Assembly: GCA_032173965.1 (NCBI GenBank)
Contig: CM063312.1
Coordinates: 124,001-188,000, forward strand
Length of the DNA: 64,000 nt
Source: Sitta carolinensis
Taxonomy: Eukaryota > Chordata > Aves > Passeriformes > Sittidae
Direction: 5' to 3'
Shown: positions 54,316 through 64,000 of the stretch, one piece after another
Layout of the letters: each line of letters starts with the position of its first letter
Position numbering within the stretch: position 1 is the stretch's first letter
Notes under the pieces: generated by a model
What the model was told of the DNA's origin: nothing
Database searches by the model: none
The model's input: only the letters and a program-made list of their open reading frames with translations
Position numbers and translations under genes: made by a program

Positions 54316-55044
54316 ATGGAGGAGGAGGAAAAGTCCTGGAGATCCCACAGGAGGAGGGGCTGCAAACCCATCCCAGGGAGCTGCGAGGGGGAAAGACCCT
54401 CCCTGTGCTGGGAAGGCAGCCAGAGCTCAGAGCTGGGGGAGAAGGCTCATGGTGGGGAGAAGGCCCACAAGTGCTTGGAATGTGGGAAGGGCTTCAGCTG
54501 GAGATCACTGCTGATCCAGCACCAGATGATCCACACTCGGGAAAAGCCCTACGACTGTGGAGAGTGTGGGAAGAGCTTCAACCGCAGCTCCACCCTGAAC
54601 CAGCACCAGATGATCCACACTGGGGAATGGCTCTACAAGTGTGGGAAATGTGGGAAGAGTTTCAGTAGGATCTCTCATCTGATGCAGCACCAGGTGGTCC
54701 ACACTGGGGAACGGCCCTACACCTGCTTGGAATGTGGAAAGAACTTTGGGTGGCCCTCCACCCTGAGGAATCACCAGCTCATCCACACTGGGGAGAGGCC
54801 CTACGAGTGTCCCCAGTGTGGGAAGAGGTTCCAGACCAGCTCCAATCTCCTCGTCCATGAGCGGATTCACACAGAGGAGAGGCCCTTCCGCTGCCCCGAC
54901 TGCAGGAAGGGCTTCAAGCACAACTCCACTCTCACCAGGCACCGGTGCATCCACACCGGGGAGAGGCCCCACGAGTGTCCCCAGTGTGGGAAGAGATTCT
55001 CCCAGAGCTCAGCCTTGACCCAACACCAACAGAGGCTGCACTAA
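54316..55044 (+). CDS. C2H2 zinc-finger protein 2, seven fingers
   Basis: 242 residues in one exon after acceptor 'ttttgtattcgcag' (exon start about 54,305). The Met ([10 protein letters not shown]) matches the start of the mirror gene. A charged leader of about 55 residues precedes seven C2H2 fingers. The first linker has TREKPY, one has TGEWLY and one TEERPF in place of canonical TGEKP, which may weaken binding. The last finger has H-x4-H spacing. Two fingers fewer than gene 1; the missing pair falls in the N-terminal half. The seven C-terminal fingers are clear paralogues of those in gene 1 with changed contact residues. Confidence 0.9.
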   Translation: MEEEEKSWRSHRRRGCKPIPGSCEGERPSLCWEGSQSSELGEKAHGGEKAHKCLECGKGFSWRSLLIQHQMIHTREKPYDCGECGKSFNRSSTLNQHQMIHTGEWLYKCGKCGKSFSRISHLMQHQVVHTGERPYTCLECGKNFGWPSTLRNHQLIHTGERPYECPQCGKRFQTSSNLLVHERIHTEERPFRCPDCRKGFKHNSTLTRHRCIHTGERPHECPQCGKRFSQSSALTQHQQRLH

Positions 55045-55130
55045 GGGCAGCCCTGGGAGTGCCCCGAGTGCGGGAAGAGCTTCGTGCGCTGCTCCAGCTC
55101 CATCCCCCCTGGGAGGATCCACGTTGGATG
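55045..55130 (+). pseudogene. Relic finger after the stop of zinc-finger gene 2
   Basis: Right after TAA the same frame continues with PWECPECGKSFVRC and CSSSIPPGRIHVG before a stop: the first half of a C2H2 finger whose His-bearing helix has decayed. It indicates an earlier, longer array. Confidence 0.65.
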
Positions 55131-55655
55131 ATCCCCAGTGACCCCGTTGGGCAGAGCCCTGGGGATGTGTGGTGCTGCTGATCCGTATTGGGATCCCCCT
55201 GTCTGGGGGACTCCGCATCTTCCCAGCTCGCTGTGGGCACCTGGATGAACTCAGGGTCAGGAACATCCATTGGGACACAGACCAACATTGGGAATTCCTT
55301 GGGGAGAGTGTACTTTTTGAATTTCAGGCAAGAAAGCTTTTGATTTCAATCCTATCGTCTGATAGTATAAGGGACTTATGAAAGAATGGTCTTGGAGGTG
55401 TTTTCCAGCCTCATGGATTCCATGATTTTGATTTCCTCTTTCCGAAGGGTGTCTTCCACAGCCAAATGGTGATGAACTGGGGCAAAGACCAAGATTTTGG
55501 AGGCAGTGGGGTGGAAACCCATCCCAGAAAGCATCTTCCCTCCCACCCAAGCACTTTGATCCTGTGCCAGCACAGACACAGAAATCCTTTTCTTTTGGCC
55601 TTGATTTCCTTTTCATTTCTCTTCATCCCTTTTAAATATCCAACCTTGGAGTCAA

Positions 55656-55661
55656 AATAAA
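55656..55661 (+). terminator. Polyadenylation signal of zinc-finger gene 2
   Basis: AATAAA about 610 bp after the stop codon, in the mirror position of the signal at 43,887-43,892. Confidence 0.7.
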
Positions 55662-56400
55662 GACATTGAACTAAGACATGGGTGGGGACATTGTGGGACC
55701 TGGACATGGAGAGTGCCATGGGGACACATGGACATGGAGAGTGAGATGGGGACACATGGCCATGGAGGGGGCTGTGGCCATTGGTGGGGCCCTGGGGGGA
55801 CACAGGCAGGGCTGGAGCCGTGGGGGACAATGTCAGGGCTGGAACCCTGGTGGGGACAGAGCCCTGGGTGAGGCCATGGTGGGCCATGGGCAGTGCCAGG
55901 TGGGGCCATGGCATGGCCGGTGCCCTGGGGGAACTTGCAGGGGCTGTGGGGGCTGCTGGGTTGGAGGGAGTTGAGGGTTCCTGGCAGGGCCTTGGGGCTT
56001 GCTGAGGGCTTTGGGGAGCCCAGGCCGAGCGGCTGCGGCTGCGCTGGGAGACCCTGGCGGAGGTTCTGGGGCAGCTGCTCAAGGAGCCCCTGAGCTGGAG
56101 CCCCCGGCGGGCATTGGGCTCCTGGGAGGGAATGAAGGTCCTTGTTCCCAGGAGGGAATTCCCAGCAGGGCCAGGGTGTGGGGGGCAGCTGAGAGGCCAC
56201 AGCAGGGAGGGGAAAGCCAGACAGAGCTGTCCCACTCCAAATCTGCACCCCAAAAATCCCAAAACTCAGGGATTCCTCTCAGATGAAAGAATCCACTAGG
56301 TTCCTGAATTAAGGGGAATTGAGGATGGGACCTGCAAACTGAGCAGGAGGGGTCTGGAACACTGAAAACCAAACACAGATTTGGGCGTGGTGGCTTAAGG

Positions 56401-57409
56401 GACTGTGCAGAAGAGGTGTGTCCTTGTTGAAGGCAAATTTGGGAAGAAACCTCCAAATGGGGTCTCTCTAGAAAGGAAATCAAAATGGCCCCTCCCCCAA
56501 CTGGTTCAGGAAAAAAGTTTCCTTAGAGGAGAATGGAAAACGTGTTTATTTAACAGGCAAAGCACAACAAATGAATACTAAACAACAAAACCTCTCGCCA
56601 CTCCCCAGAGATGAATTCAGAAAGTCTCTCCTGTAGGTGAAGCTCGGCTCGGCTCAGTCTGTGTCAGTCCCTGAGACCTGGGGAATGCCGGGCCCAGGCC
56701 AGGCCTGGTGAGCCACAGGGGCGAGCTCCTGGTGCTCTGCTGGGTTTTAGTCCAGGGCAGGTTCACATAGTTCCAAGTAAAAGGGAAAGAAAACTCACAG
56801 TCTGGAGAACTTCTCTGCTTCAGCTAGCCAAAAGCAAACAAAAAGCAAAGGAGAGCTCTCTCCCACCATCCACACTGCAGACAACACAGGCTGTGTGGGA
56901 AGGAAAGCTGAAAACTCTTCTCTTTATGTTTTGAAAACAGCAGCTTCAGACATTCCAGTACTTCTCCCCCCTTCACTCTCAGATCCAGTTTGAAAGGTGC
57001 AGAACTTATTTCTGAGCTAAACAGACAGATGAGGATACAGTTCAGCATCAACCCAGGACAACCACCCTGCTCGAAGGGAAGGAAATGCCTTTCAAGGCTG
57101 GTTTGCTGGGGTTATGGATGGGCTGCCCTGACTGCAGGAAGGAACAGACACATTTGCCTTCCTGTTATGCTGTTACGCTACCCCACTGCCCTTCACCCTC
57201 TTCCCATACTATTAACAGTTTCACACTGGTTCACACTTTGATCCTGGTTTACAATGTTTCATATGCCTCTCCTGTCCCTCCATTGTTACAATAACAAAGA
57301 TGGGGGATAAGAGGAGAGGTTACAAGGCTCTTTCTCAATTTTTCAGAAACACAAAGACCCATCCACTCATGTGTCTATCTCATAACCCCTGATGAGAATG
57401 GGGCTTAAA
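56401..57409. other. No gene recognised
   Basis: Intergenic DNA, partly CA/AG-rich. It may be decayed ERV interior preceding the env fragment, but no domain can be read. Confidence 0.4.
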
Positions 57410-57550
57410 GGGATGGGCTGCTTCTTTGTTTAAGAAAGTTCTGATGTTTCTAGTTGTCATTTTTGCTGTTTTATTTATGTTTTCCTGCCTATTACGTTAC
57501 CTGCGAAGGTCCTTGAGAAGTGTCTTTTTAATTAAAGGAAAAGGGGGAGC
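57410..57550 (+). pseudogene. ERV env membrane-anchor fragment with polypurine tract
   Basis: One frame reads GWAASLFKKVLMFLVVIFAV followed by more hydrophobic residues and a basic LRRSLRS tail, the anchor and tail of a retroviral transmembrane subunit. The purine run 'aaaggaaaagggggagc' follows and leads directly into an LTR start. Confidence 0.65.
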
Positions 57551-58300
57551 TGTGAAGGCTTGGGAGTTTGCCAGGTGTGCAGGCCCTGGCCCTGGAAGGG
57601 CAGAGACAGTCACAGGGAAACCCCACTTGAAGCTGGGGTGACACGAGTGCCTTTCCCATGGGCCTGCACAGGCACATGCAAACCTTTGCAGTTCTATTGG
57701 TCTGCTCAGTTGGTGTCACCCCAGTTCTCCCAGTTCAGCCCCCTGGTTCCCTTACATGGCTGCACCCTGGAATGTTCTCCCTGCCCCGCTCACCCACTGG
57801 CTCTATTTTACTGCAGAAGAATGAGAGCAGAATGGAGAGTTTGAGTTAAAGTCTTTAGGGGAGTTAAGATCTATCAAACTACATAAATCAGTGAGTTAGA
57901 AGTAAGTCTAAGTGGGAATATATTTCATGCTTTCCTAACTGCCTGAGCAGAAGCACAATGCCCTAAAGTCTTGTCAAAAGGTCAGTGCTTCAAAGGCACA
58001 ACTAAAGTACAGCAGTTCAGCATTTTTAGCATTTTTAGATAGAATATAGTACATAAATGAGATAGAACATGTACGAGCTAGAGTAGAGTGCACAAATATA
58101 CTCAAAGATGTGCGCTGTCTTTCCCATGTAAAAGGATAATTTTAATATGTGCAGAGGGAGTTGGTTTAGCATCGTGTTTTTAGCTGATTGGTCATTTCAG
58201 GGTTAAAACCCTCAGTAAGGCCTGCATTCACAACCCATCCAATTTCCTTACTGACCCCGACTGCTGTTGTTGCTTTTGCTGCACGCATCCACACGGAAGA
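57551..58300 (+). mobile_element. LTR, family D (3' end uncertain)
   Basis: Starts TGTGAAGGCTTGGGAG right after the polypurine tract. The right boundary is not clear; 58,150-58,300 shows matches to 13,500-13,640. No polyadenylation signal was pinned down. Confidence 0.5.
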
Positions 58301-58998
58301 AGAAAGAAGAAAAAAGTGATGGAGTGAAACGAAGGAGGGAGAGAAAGGAAAGTCCCCTAAGGTAAGAACCTTTTTCTCAGGAATTAACAATCTCTGGAGT
58401 TCCAACAGGCACAGCACCCCCACACCACCTCGTACAGTTACAGCTGAGCACAGTGCACACAGCCAGCAGAGAACCAGCTCTGCTCAGGAAACCTTCTCCT
58501 GACTCAGTTTCCTGATAAGCGTGACAAGAAAACCCCACCTCCCTCCTGGCAGCTCGGACACTCCAGAAAATCTGTTGGTACACTGGGGACTCAGGAGATG
58601 GCTGGCATTTTGAAAAATTCTCCTATGGGTGCTTTTAATTGTCATTTTGTGTTCATTCGGTTGCCTCAAATGTTCAGTTTTGGAATCCTTGAGGGAAGCC
58701 TCCTTCAAACTAAACAGAAAAGAGTGAGATGTGGCTGTGCAGGTCAGGCCTGGAGGCATTCCCGGAGCTGGGGAGACACAAGGGGTTTCTCTCACAGGAT
58801 ACCCAGTTCTGTTATGCCAATGTGCCCCTGTTCTGTTCCCTCAGTCAGCCCTGTGAGCCCCCTCCCCATCCCTCTGTCTCTCAGTGTTCCCCCATTTCCC
58901 CACTGGCTCCACACCCTCACCCCCCCTTTGCACTGCCCCCTGACAATTGGCCCCTGAGGCTCTCTCAGCCCCCACCAGCCCTTCCTTGAGCCTGGACT
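58301..58998. other. No gene recognised
   Basis: Mixed-composition DNA with a C-rich stretch at 58,850-58,990. No exon or repeat could be named. Confidence 0.4.
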
Positions 58999-59932
58999 GT
59001 TGGGGAAGATGAAAGTTTAACAGGGAAGTTTTACAAATAGAAATGCTGAGCAGAAGGTTCTCTCGAAATGAAAGCAAGTTTTGATATAGAAGAACAAAAG
59101 ATGTCTGAAAATAAAGACTGCTGAGCTAGTGGTCAGTGGACAATTGTTGAGATGAGTTGGAAAGGCATTTTTATGGCTAAGAGCAAAGGATAAATTGAAT
59201 ACAGAAAAAAGCATTTTTTTCCCAAGTAAAGATAAATCTCAAAAGAAGCATAGGGAAACAGAAAACGTGTTTTTACTGAGTAAGAAGAATTTTCCACTGC
59301 AGAGAAACAGAAAAACAAGGGTTAAGCTTAAAATATAACGTACTAACTCATGGGATTGGTTAATTAACAGCATAATATGGTAATATTTGTAGGTACAATA
59401 GGCTATAGGTAATGGTAAAGGTATTGTGTAGGATGCTGATTGGCTGTTATGTATTAAGGTGTCACTGTGACGCACAGAGGGAACACAGCTACACAAACAA
59501 CAGGTGTTCAGGCAGAGAAGAAGAAAAGAACTCTCTACTTTATTGTTGACCTCATATATATAAGTTTCTGGACTGTGACCAGAGATTGGACAGAGAAGTT
59601 ACTACTTCTCTATCTCCACAGGTCACTTGAGAAGTCCATCAGGTGACATCTTTTCAGAAAGGAATACAAACATGATCATGGTTTATCTTACAATTCATGA
59701 GAACTGACTCCATTATACTAAAACAAATCAGAAGGCTTATTTCCAGAGACAACATTAAGATACTCAGCAAAGAAAAGTATATAATGCATTGTCACCAGAA
59801 CAGTGGTGGCTTCAGGCATGCCCTTAGGTTGGAGCTGGCAGCTTAGAGGCGTGGCTCTGCACCCAGGACCCAAGACTGCAGGAACTTCTTCTATGCACTA
59901 AACACATTTTGAAAGAACCACCTGGGCTTCCA
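58999..59932 (+). mobile_element. Probable LTR, family E, split by a family B LTR
   Basis: Starts TGTTGGGGAAGATGAAAG, and after the inserted LTR continues with a TATA-like 'agtatataatgc' at about 59,776. The right end ('gggcttccaca', about 59,932) is a guess. No target duplication was found. Confidence 0.4.
59460..59754 (-). mobile_element. Solo LTR of family B (minus)
   Basis: The reverse complement of the family B LTRs at 41,340 and 62,930 (start TGTTGTCTCTGG, end GTGACA; 295 bp). Flanks TTAAGG and TTAAGA form a 6-bp target duplication with one change. AATAAA on the minus strand lies in 'caacaataaagta'. Slightly more diverged than the other two. Confidence 0.88.
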
Positions 59933-60117
59933 CATCTCTCCTCTTAGGCTCTTACAGGGAATGAAATCAGAGTTCTGGATTTCTAAATAGACAGGTGATA
60001 GCTCGGAGGGTTTCTCCACCACACCCCATTCCTTCACCTAAGAGGTGAAGGTCTCAACCTTCTTGGATCACTCGAGAACAAGTTCTCTACTACAAGCTCA
60101 GCCAAGAGCCAACAAGT

Positions 60118-60224
60118 TCAGCTCCCCGAGCCGTTCCTCACAGGGCTTGTGTTCCCAGCCCCTCTCCAGCGTCAGTGACCTCCTCTGGACACACTCCAGC
60201 CTCTCAACATGCTCCCGAAACTAT
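60118..60224 (-). mobile_element. CR1 LINE fragment
   Basis: The plus strand reads 'gagccgttcctcacagggcttg' and 'gacctcctctggacacactccagcc', the antisense of the CR1 3' region. It directly abuts the truncated dUTPase coding sequence. Confidence 0.75.
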
Positions 60225-60417
60225 ATGTCATGGAGGAAAGAATGTTTGTGCAATTATAAATATCTCTCCTTGATAGTCAGAGTCAATTACTCCAGGCAAA
60301 ATAAAATGTCCTTTCAATCCCCTTGAGGAACGTCCTAGAAGCAAAGCACCTTGTATACGTCCATTAATAATCACTGGCCCTTGAATTCCGGTAGGGATCT
60401 TTGTGGTCGATTGTCAA
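60225..60417 (-). pseudogene. Betaretroviral dUTPase fragment
   Basis: An open minus-strand stretch reads GALLLGRSSRGLKG (motif 2, GRSS) and FILPGVIDSDYQGEI (motif 3, GVIDxDYxG), the nucleotide-binding core of trimeric dUTPases, which in betaretroviruses are encoded next to protease. It stops at TGA where CR1 sequence begins. dUTPase lowers dUTP and limits uracil in viral DNA. The rest of pol is absent. Confidence 0.8.
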
Positions 60418-62179
60418 TGTTATTTCTACTGCTGCTGCCAAGTCCAGGCTGAGGCGCCCTCTGGTGGCTGGCTGAAGCTGGCTTGTAGGTTGCAATTGCA
60501 TCCGCAAGGCGGAGCTGTTGTCACGTGAGCCACTGTCGGCGTCCACGCGCTGTGGCTCCTCGCACTGTACTTCACGTTTCCCGACCTGTTTCTGAAAGCT
60601 TCTGTATTATGATTATTCACATTACAGTTCTGACACCATACTTGCTGAGCTCGACATTGTCGACGCGGGTGCCCCTTTCGGCCACATCGAAAACACTTCA
60701 TCTCTTTATCCTAACTAGGAACATTTCTTTTCTGAGTTCCCATTTTCAGGGGTGCCAGAGCAGCAAAGGCTTGACCATGGACTTGCACCAGTTCTTTCCC
60801 TACCTCTCTAACTGCTTCCACTAACACAGCTTGTGGCCCTACAGGTACTCTGCTCATCCTGTCTATCATTTCCTCTAGTGTGGCATCTGCTGGCCTACTC
60901 ACTAATTATATTTCTAGTTGCTGAATTACAATTCTCCAAAATGCACTGTCACAACAGAGCCCCTTTCATCCATTCTTGAACATCAGATTTATTTATGGCA
61001 TCTGTAACTCGATCTACAAAATTTGCAAAGGCTTCATCTCTTCCTTGTTTAATAGACATATGTGATGGAGCAAGTGGTGCTGTTTTAACTAAAGTAACTG
61101 CATTTCGAGCAATCCTCATGAATTCTCTTAATATAGCCAGTCCACATTGCCCTTGCATTTCTATATTAGCAACTTGACCAGCACCCATAAGCTGTTCTGT
61201 TGTCACTCCTTGTAACGGATCATTTGGAGGACGTGGTGTATTAGCAGAAATAGCACACAGCTGATGAAAATGTGCTTGCCAAAGCATGTACTGTGAGGGA
61301 GTCATAATCATTCTAACAATAGTCTTTGTATCTTCTGGCACTAATATACCTGTTCCCCAAATGTAATTTAGCATTTGTTTGGTCAGCTCACTATGCAATC
61401 CAGATTCATTTACAGTATTTCTCAATTGTGTTAATAATTTCTAATCTACAGGTATATATGTCCCTTCTAAACCTCCATTATTATGTTGAAATGTAACTGG
61501 AAATGCCATTTGGTCTCCTAAATCTTCCAAAAATTTATGATCGTTGCACTCTAAGGCTGTTCTAGTTACCTCTTGCCAGTTGATTCGATTAATGCCCTTT
61601 GTTTGTTTCTTACTTAATTTATTCCACCCCCACTGAACTGCCTCTTTTTCCAATTCTTGTTCCACGTTCTCAGATAATGATGCATCATCCCCGACCTTTT
61701 CCTCCTCCTGCAAGGGAGCAGTTGGCTGAATTCCTTGACTTTCTAAAATATCCCCCATTGTGTCCTCCTTTCCTTTGATTGACGGTTTTACCATAATAGG
61801 ACACTCTGAGGGGTGAGTACTAACATAATCACTCCCTAACACAAATTGTCCAGGCAGCGGTTCTTTTCTCTTTAATCTTGCTGAAGAAACAGCGGCGACT
61901 TGCTTTTCTGTTTGATATTGCTTTAAGCAATTTATAACTGCCTTCCATGGTTTCATTACCTTTTGAGCACTCTTATCATCATCTATGACCAAATACCACA
62001 AACAATCTCCATACTTTCTCCATTCTTCAACCTGGAATAAAACTCCTGAATCTTTAAAATAACCCTGCTCCTTTGCAAATGCCACTAACCCTGCTAATTC
62101 CTTTTTTATATTTCTTTCCTTAGCCCCCTGCTTTTCTAAAAAAGCATAATACTAAATCAAGGGCTACCTCTGATTCCAT
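60418..62179 (-). pseudogene. gag: Betaretrovirus-like gag remnant
   Basis: On the minus strand: a start region at 62,179 (MESEVALDL), matrix-linker frame 62,085-61,441, capsid frame 61,425-60,949 with the major homology region (QGRDEAFANFVDRVTDAI, about 61,010-61,060), and nucleocapsid 60,902-60,430. The first zinc knuckle is intact (CFRCGRKGHPRRQC); in the second (CQNCNVNNHNTEAF) the last Cys is replaced by Phe. Breaks: frame change near 62,100, an in-frame TAG between linker and capsid (61,441-61,443), frame change near 60,930. Confidence 0.85.
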
Positions 62180-62383
62180 ACCTTTTTCTTTCCCTGTCGA
62201 CAGAATTGGTGCAGCCTTTTCCTGGTTAGCCCTTCTGCATCGGATGAAGAACCCCTTCTGTAAGGTCGGTTCAGCATGGAGTAAGCGGGTGCCAGCATTC
62301 ACTCCTCTTCTACTCCTCGGTTGCTGCTACCGGTGCTTCTCCGATGTCTCTCGCTGTCCAGTGAGAACAAGGATGGGGGGCGT

Positions 62384-62401
62384 CTCTGTTCCTGGGTGCC
62401 A
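62384..62401 (-). promoter_or_regulatory. Primer-binding site, tRNA-Lys-like
   Basis: Minus-strand TGGCACCCAGGAACAGAG begins one base after the LTR end. It resembles the TGGCGCCC...GAACAG type complementary to tRNA-Lys, consistent with a betaretrovirus. Several positions differ. Confidence 0.65.
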
Positions 62402-62402
62402 C

Positions 62403-62789
62403 TGTGACATCGAGGGAAGACAAGCTGATAATAAGATTGATAAAGCAAGCTTCGGTTTATTCAGAAAGCTCAGATCTTTTTATACACTGTTCAGTAAGCT
62501 CAGTAAGCATGTACACTTGCCATAACGTGATTGGCTAAAAGCAAAAAGTTAAACATTCTTTTGTGCAGATTTGAGAACCAGGGTTCTTCCTCATTTCTCA
62601 CAGCTGTAGCTTCTTGTTAGTCAAACTACCAAAGGTATAGTGTTCTTGCCAAGAGTACAGTGTTCTTGCTCTATCCTCCTTATCAGCATAGCTTTGAAGT
62701 TTGCTTATTCTAACTTTCCCTAAAAATGGGATTGCTTGTACAATTCTTCTAATGATCCATGGCCCTGTTCCAGCAGCCATTCTTCAACA
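62403..62789 (-). mobile_element. 5' LTR of the minus-strand betaretrovirus-like ERV (family C)
   Basis: Minus strand TGTTGAAGAATGG...CGATGTCACA, 387 bp. TATA-like 'gtataaaaagatc' (plus-strand about 62,470-62,482) and AATAAA (about 62,456-62,461) have LTR-like spacing. No matching 3' LTR is found downstream; the element is truncated at CR1. Confidence 0.85.
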
Positions 62790-62929
62790 CTTCAACTTAC
62801 ATTCTTCTCTGAAAGGATCTAAACTGAAAACTTTCTCCCACACCATATAAATGGCTCATTAAAACTAGTTACATTATTCAGTTAGTTATACATGAACTGA
62901 TGTATTTTGCTTGTACTGGGAAGACAAAC

Positions 62930-63222
62930 TGTTGTCCCTGTCCCCTTCTGATTTGTTTTAGTATAGTGGAGTCAGTTCTCATGAATTGTAAGATAAACAA
63001 GAATCATGTTTGCATTCCTTTGTAAAAGATATCACCTGATGGACTTCTCAAGTGACCAGTGAAGATGGAGAGGTGGTAACCTCTCTGTCCAATCTCTGAT
63101 CACTGTCCAGAAACTTATAGATACAAGGTCAACAATAAACTAGAGACTTCTTCCTTTCTTCTTCTCTGCATGAACACCTGTTGCGTGTGCTGCTGTGTGT
63201 TTCTATCTGCGTCACATTAACA
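62930..63222 (+). mobile_element. 5' LTR of a plus-strand ERV (family B)
   Basis: TGTTGTCCCTG...CACATTAACA, 293 bp, about 90% or more identical to the split copy at 41,340. AATAAA in 'caacaataaactag'. It is followed by a primer site and gag, so unlike the other two it is a proviral 5' LTR. Confidence 0.9.
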
Positions 63223-63224
63223 TC

Positions 63225-63244
63225 TGGTAACCCCCGACTGAAAG
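63225..63244 (+). promoter_or_regulatory. Probable primer-binding site
   Basis: TGGTAACCCCCGACTGAAAG lies two bases after the LTR. It is closest to the tRNA-Trp-type site (TGGTGACCCCGAC...) used by alpharetroviruses, with changes. The same phrase 'ctgacccccgactg' recurs at 63,279. Confidence 0.5.
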
Positions 63245-63373
63245 AACGGCTTGGTAGGTCATGGAGGTAAGCTCTGCTGACCCCCGACTGTGGGACAGTT
63301 GTGGTGGGATCTGGAAAGAGATCCCCTGTCTCTCATGCAACTGTACACTTTTTTATCTCTCAGTTGGGTAGAG

Positions 63374-64000
63374 ATGGCAACTCCTCTACTTTCTGAGAAG
63401 TGCCTAATGGTTATGGAGATCCGGGAGTTTATTCTTCAAAGGAATCATGTTCCTATTAGCCCAACGAAATTTGAAGCTCTCTCTGCGTTGGGTCGGGCTC
63501 AAGGCTGCTTCCCTGAACCTGAAGATTCAGTCTCTCTGGAGGCGTGGTCGCTTTTGGGGGAGTTCTCCAAGAATCCCTTCAGGTCAGCTGGAATGCTGGT
63601 ACAGTGAGGCTGTTGTTGAACTGGAAACGTTTTGTTAACTTTTTCCAAGGTCTGGAGACGGCCTCTAAATGTGGCATCTCCGCAGTCGCGCAGAGTGTTC
63701 AGAGCGTCTCTCCCGCCCCGGGAATAGGTGACGATGCAGAGCGGGACGCTGGCAGCGCGGAAGCTGCAGCTGATACCAGCGGGGCCGCGCGTCCCGGCTC
63801 CCCCGCGGGTTCCTCCCCGCCTGCACCGGCATCGCCGCTGGGAGCGGCGCCCCCGCTGCGAGCAGAGTCCAGGGCGGCGGGGGTTTCTCCCTCTGCTGCT
63901 GCGGCCCTGCCGAACACGGCGGGGGGGCCCGTCCATCGTGATGCAGCAGATGGAACAGTGCTCGCCGACTCCTCGCGCTTCTCTGCCCGGTGCCCAGCAC
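63374..64000 (+). pseudogene. gag: gag of the plus-strand ERV, broken and running off the window
   Basis: An ATG at 63,374 opens a matrix-like frame (MATPLLSEKCLMVMEIREF...) that ends at TGA 63,605-63,607. Downstream, 63,650-64,000 is open in one frame as an Ala/Pro/Gly-rich linker, as often seen between matrix and capsid. The rest is beyond the window, so whether the TGA is a true lesion cannot be settled here. Confidence 0.55.

Larger units (their letters stand above)
54240..56400. repeat. Right arm of inverted duplication
   Basis: Reverse-complement partner of 43,180-45,480. The symmetry axis is near 49.86 kb by the start codons and 49.81 kb by the promoters, so later indels are small relative to the whole. 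Confidence 0.9.

Noticed and set aside
53590..54348. Long overlapping open frames on both strands before zinc-finger gene 2
   Set aside because: No domain, no paired splice sites; GC-rich composition explains the openness.
59460..59754. Family B LTR as the 3' LTR of the minus-strand gag remnant
   Set aside because: It has its own near-perfect 6-bp target duplication and differs completely from the family C 5' LTR of that remnant.
1..64000. tRNA, rRNA or small RNA genes
   Set aside because: No cloverleaf-type sequence with A/B boxes or known ncRNA motif was recognised by eye; a covariance-model search was not possible here.

Overview
The window looks like vertebrate nuclear DNA from a bird, probably a songbird. 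The evidence is: spliced exons of two vertebrate genes that are head-to-head neighbours in other vertebrates (TTC3 and PIGP); CR1 LINE fragments; C2H2 zinc-finger genes of a form common in bird genomes; and a very high load of endogenous retroviruses (ERVs). Songbird is an inference; vertebrate is certain.

Layout. 1-3.0 kb: GC-rich island with a 20-bp minisatellite, then AT-rich DNA. 3.0-7.94 kb: two decayed ERV pieces, the second ending in a well-defined LTR. 7.96-24.05 kb, minus strand: a damaged TTC3 copy with nine confidently placed exons, an in-frame stop, a frame-shifting insertion, missing 5' exons and no exons past the ERV. Its introns hold several large minisatellites. 24.0-24.1 kb: bidirectional CpG promoter. 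24.15-24.69 kb: a CCT tract. 24.90-25.03 kb: last exon of PIGP on the plus strand, without its upstream exons. 25-30.2 kb: intergenic DNA with a 1.3-kb solo LTR and a candidate last exon of an unrecognised minus-strand gene.

30,221-40,763: a young, almost complete gammaretrovirus-like provirus with two LTRs differing at about five places, a CACA target duplication, a tRNA-Pro-type primer site, an open gag, a pol broken twice and an env broken once. 41,340-42,314: a solo LTR with a GGGCAC duplication, itself split by a solo LTR of the 30-kb provirus family with a GTCAA duplication.

43.2-56.4 kb: an inverted duplication with two diverging zinc-finger genes (nine fingers on minus, seven on plus). 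Each has its own CpG-island promoter, and those two promoters are almost identical mirror images. Each leader intron carries a different old ERV, antisense to its gene. 57-64 kb: an ERV-dense tail with an env/LTR fragment, an LTR split by a solo LTR, a minus-strand betaretrovirus-like LTR-gag-dUTPase remnant joined to CR1, and the start of a plus-strand ERV running off the window.

Taken together, the window reads as a repeat-rich accessory region: a duplicated or decaying piece of the PIGP-TTC3 locus beside a small zinc-finger cluster, both heavily invaded by retroviruses. Nested insertions and target duplications allow relative dating. No wholly new system is demonstrated. The strongest leads are the mirror-image zinc-finger promoters, the decayed PIGP-TTC3 pair and the young provirus.
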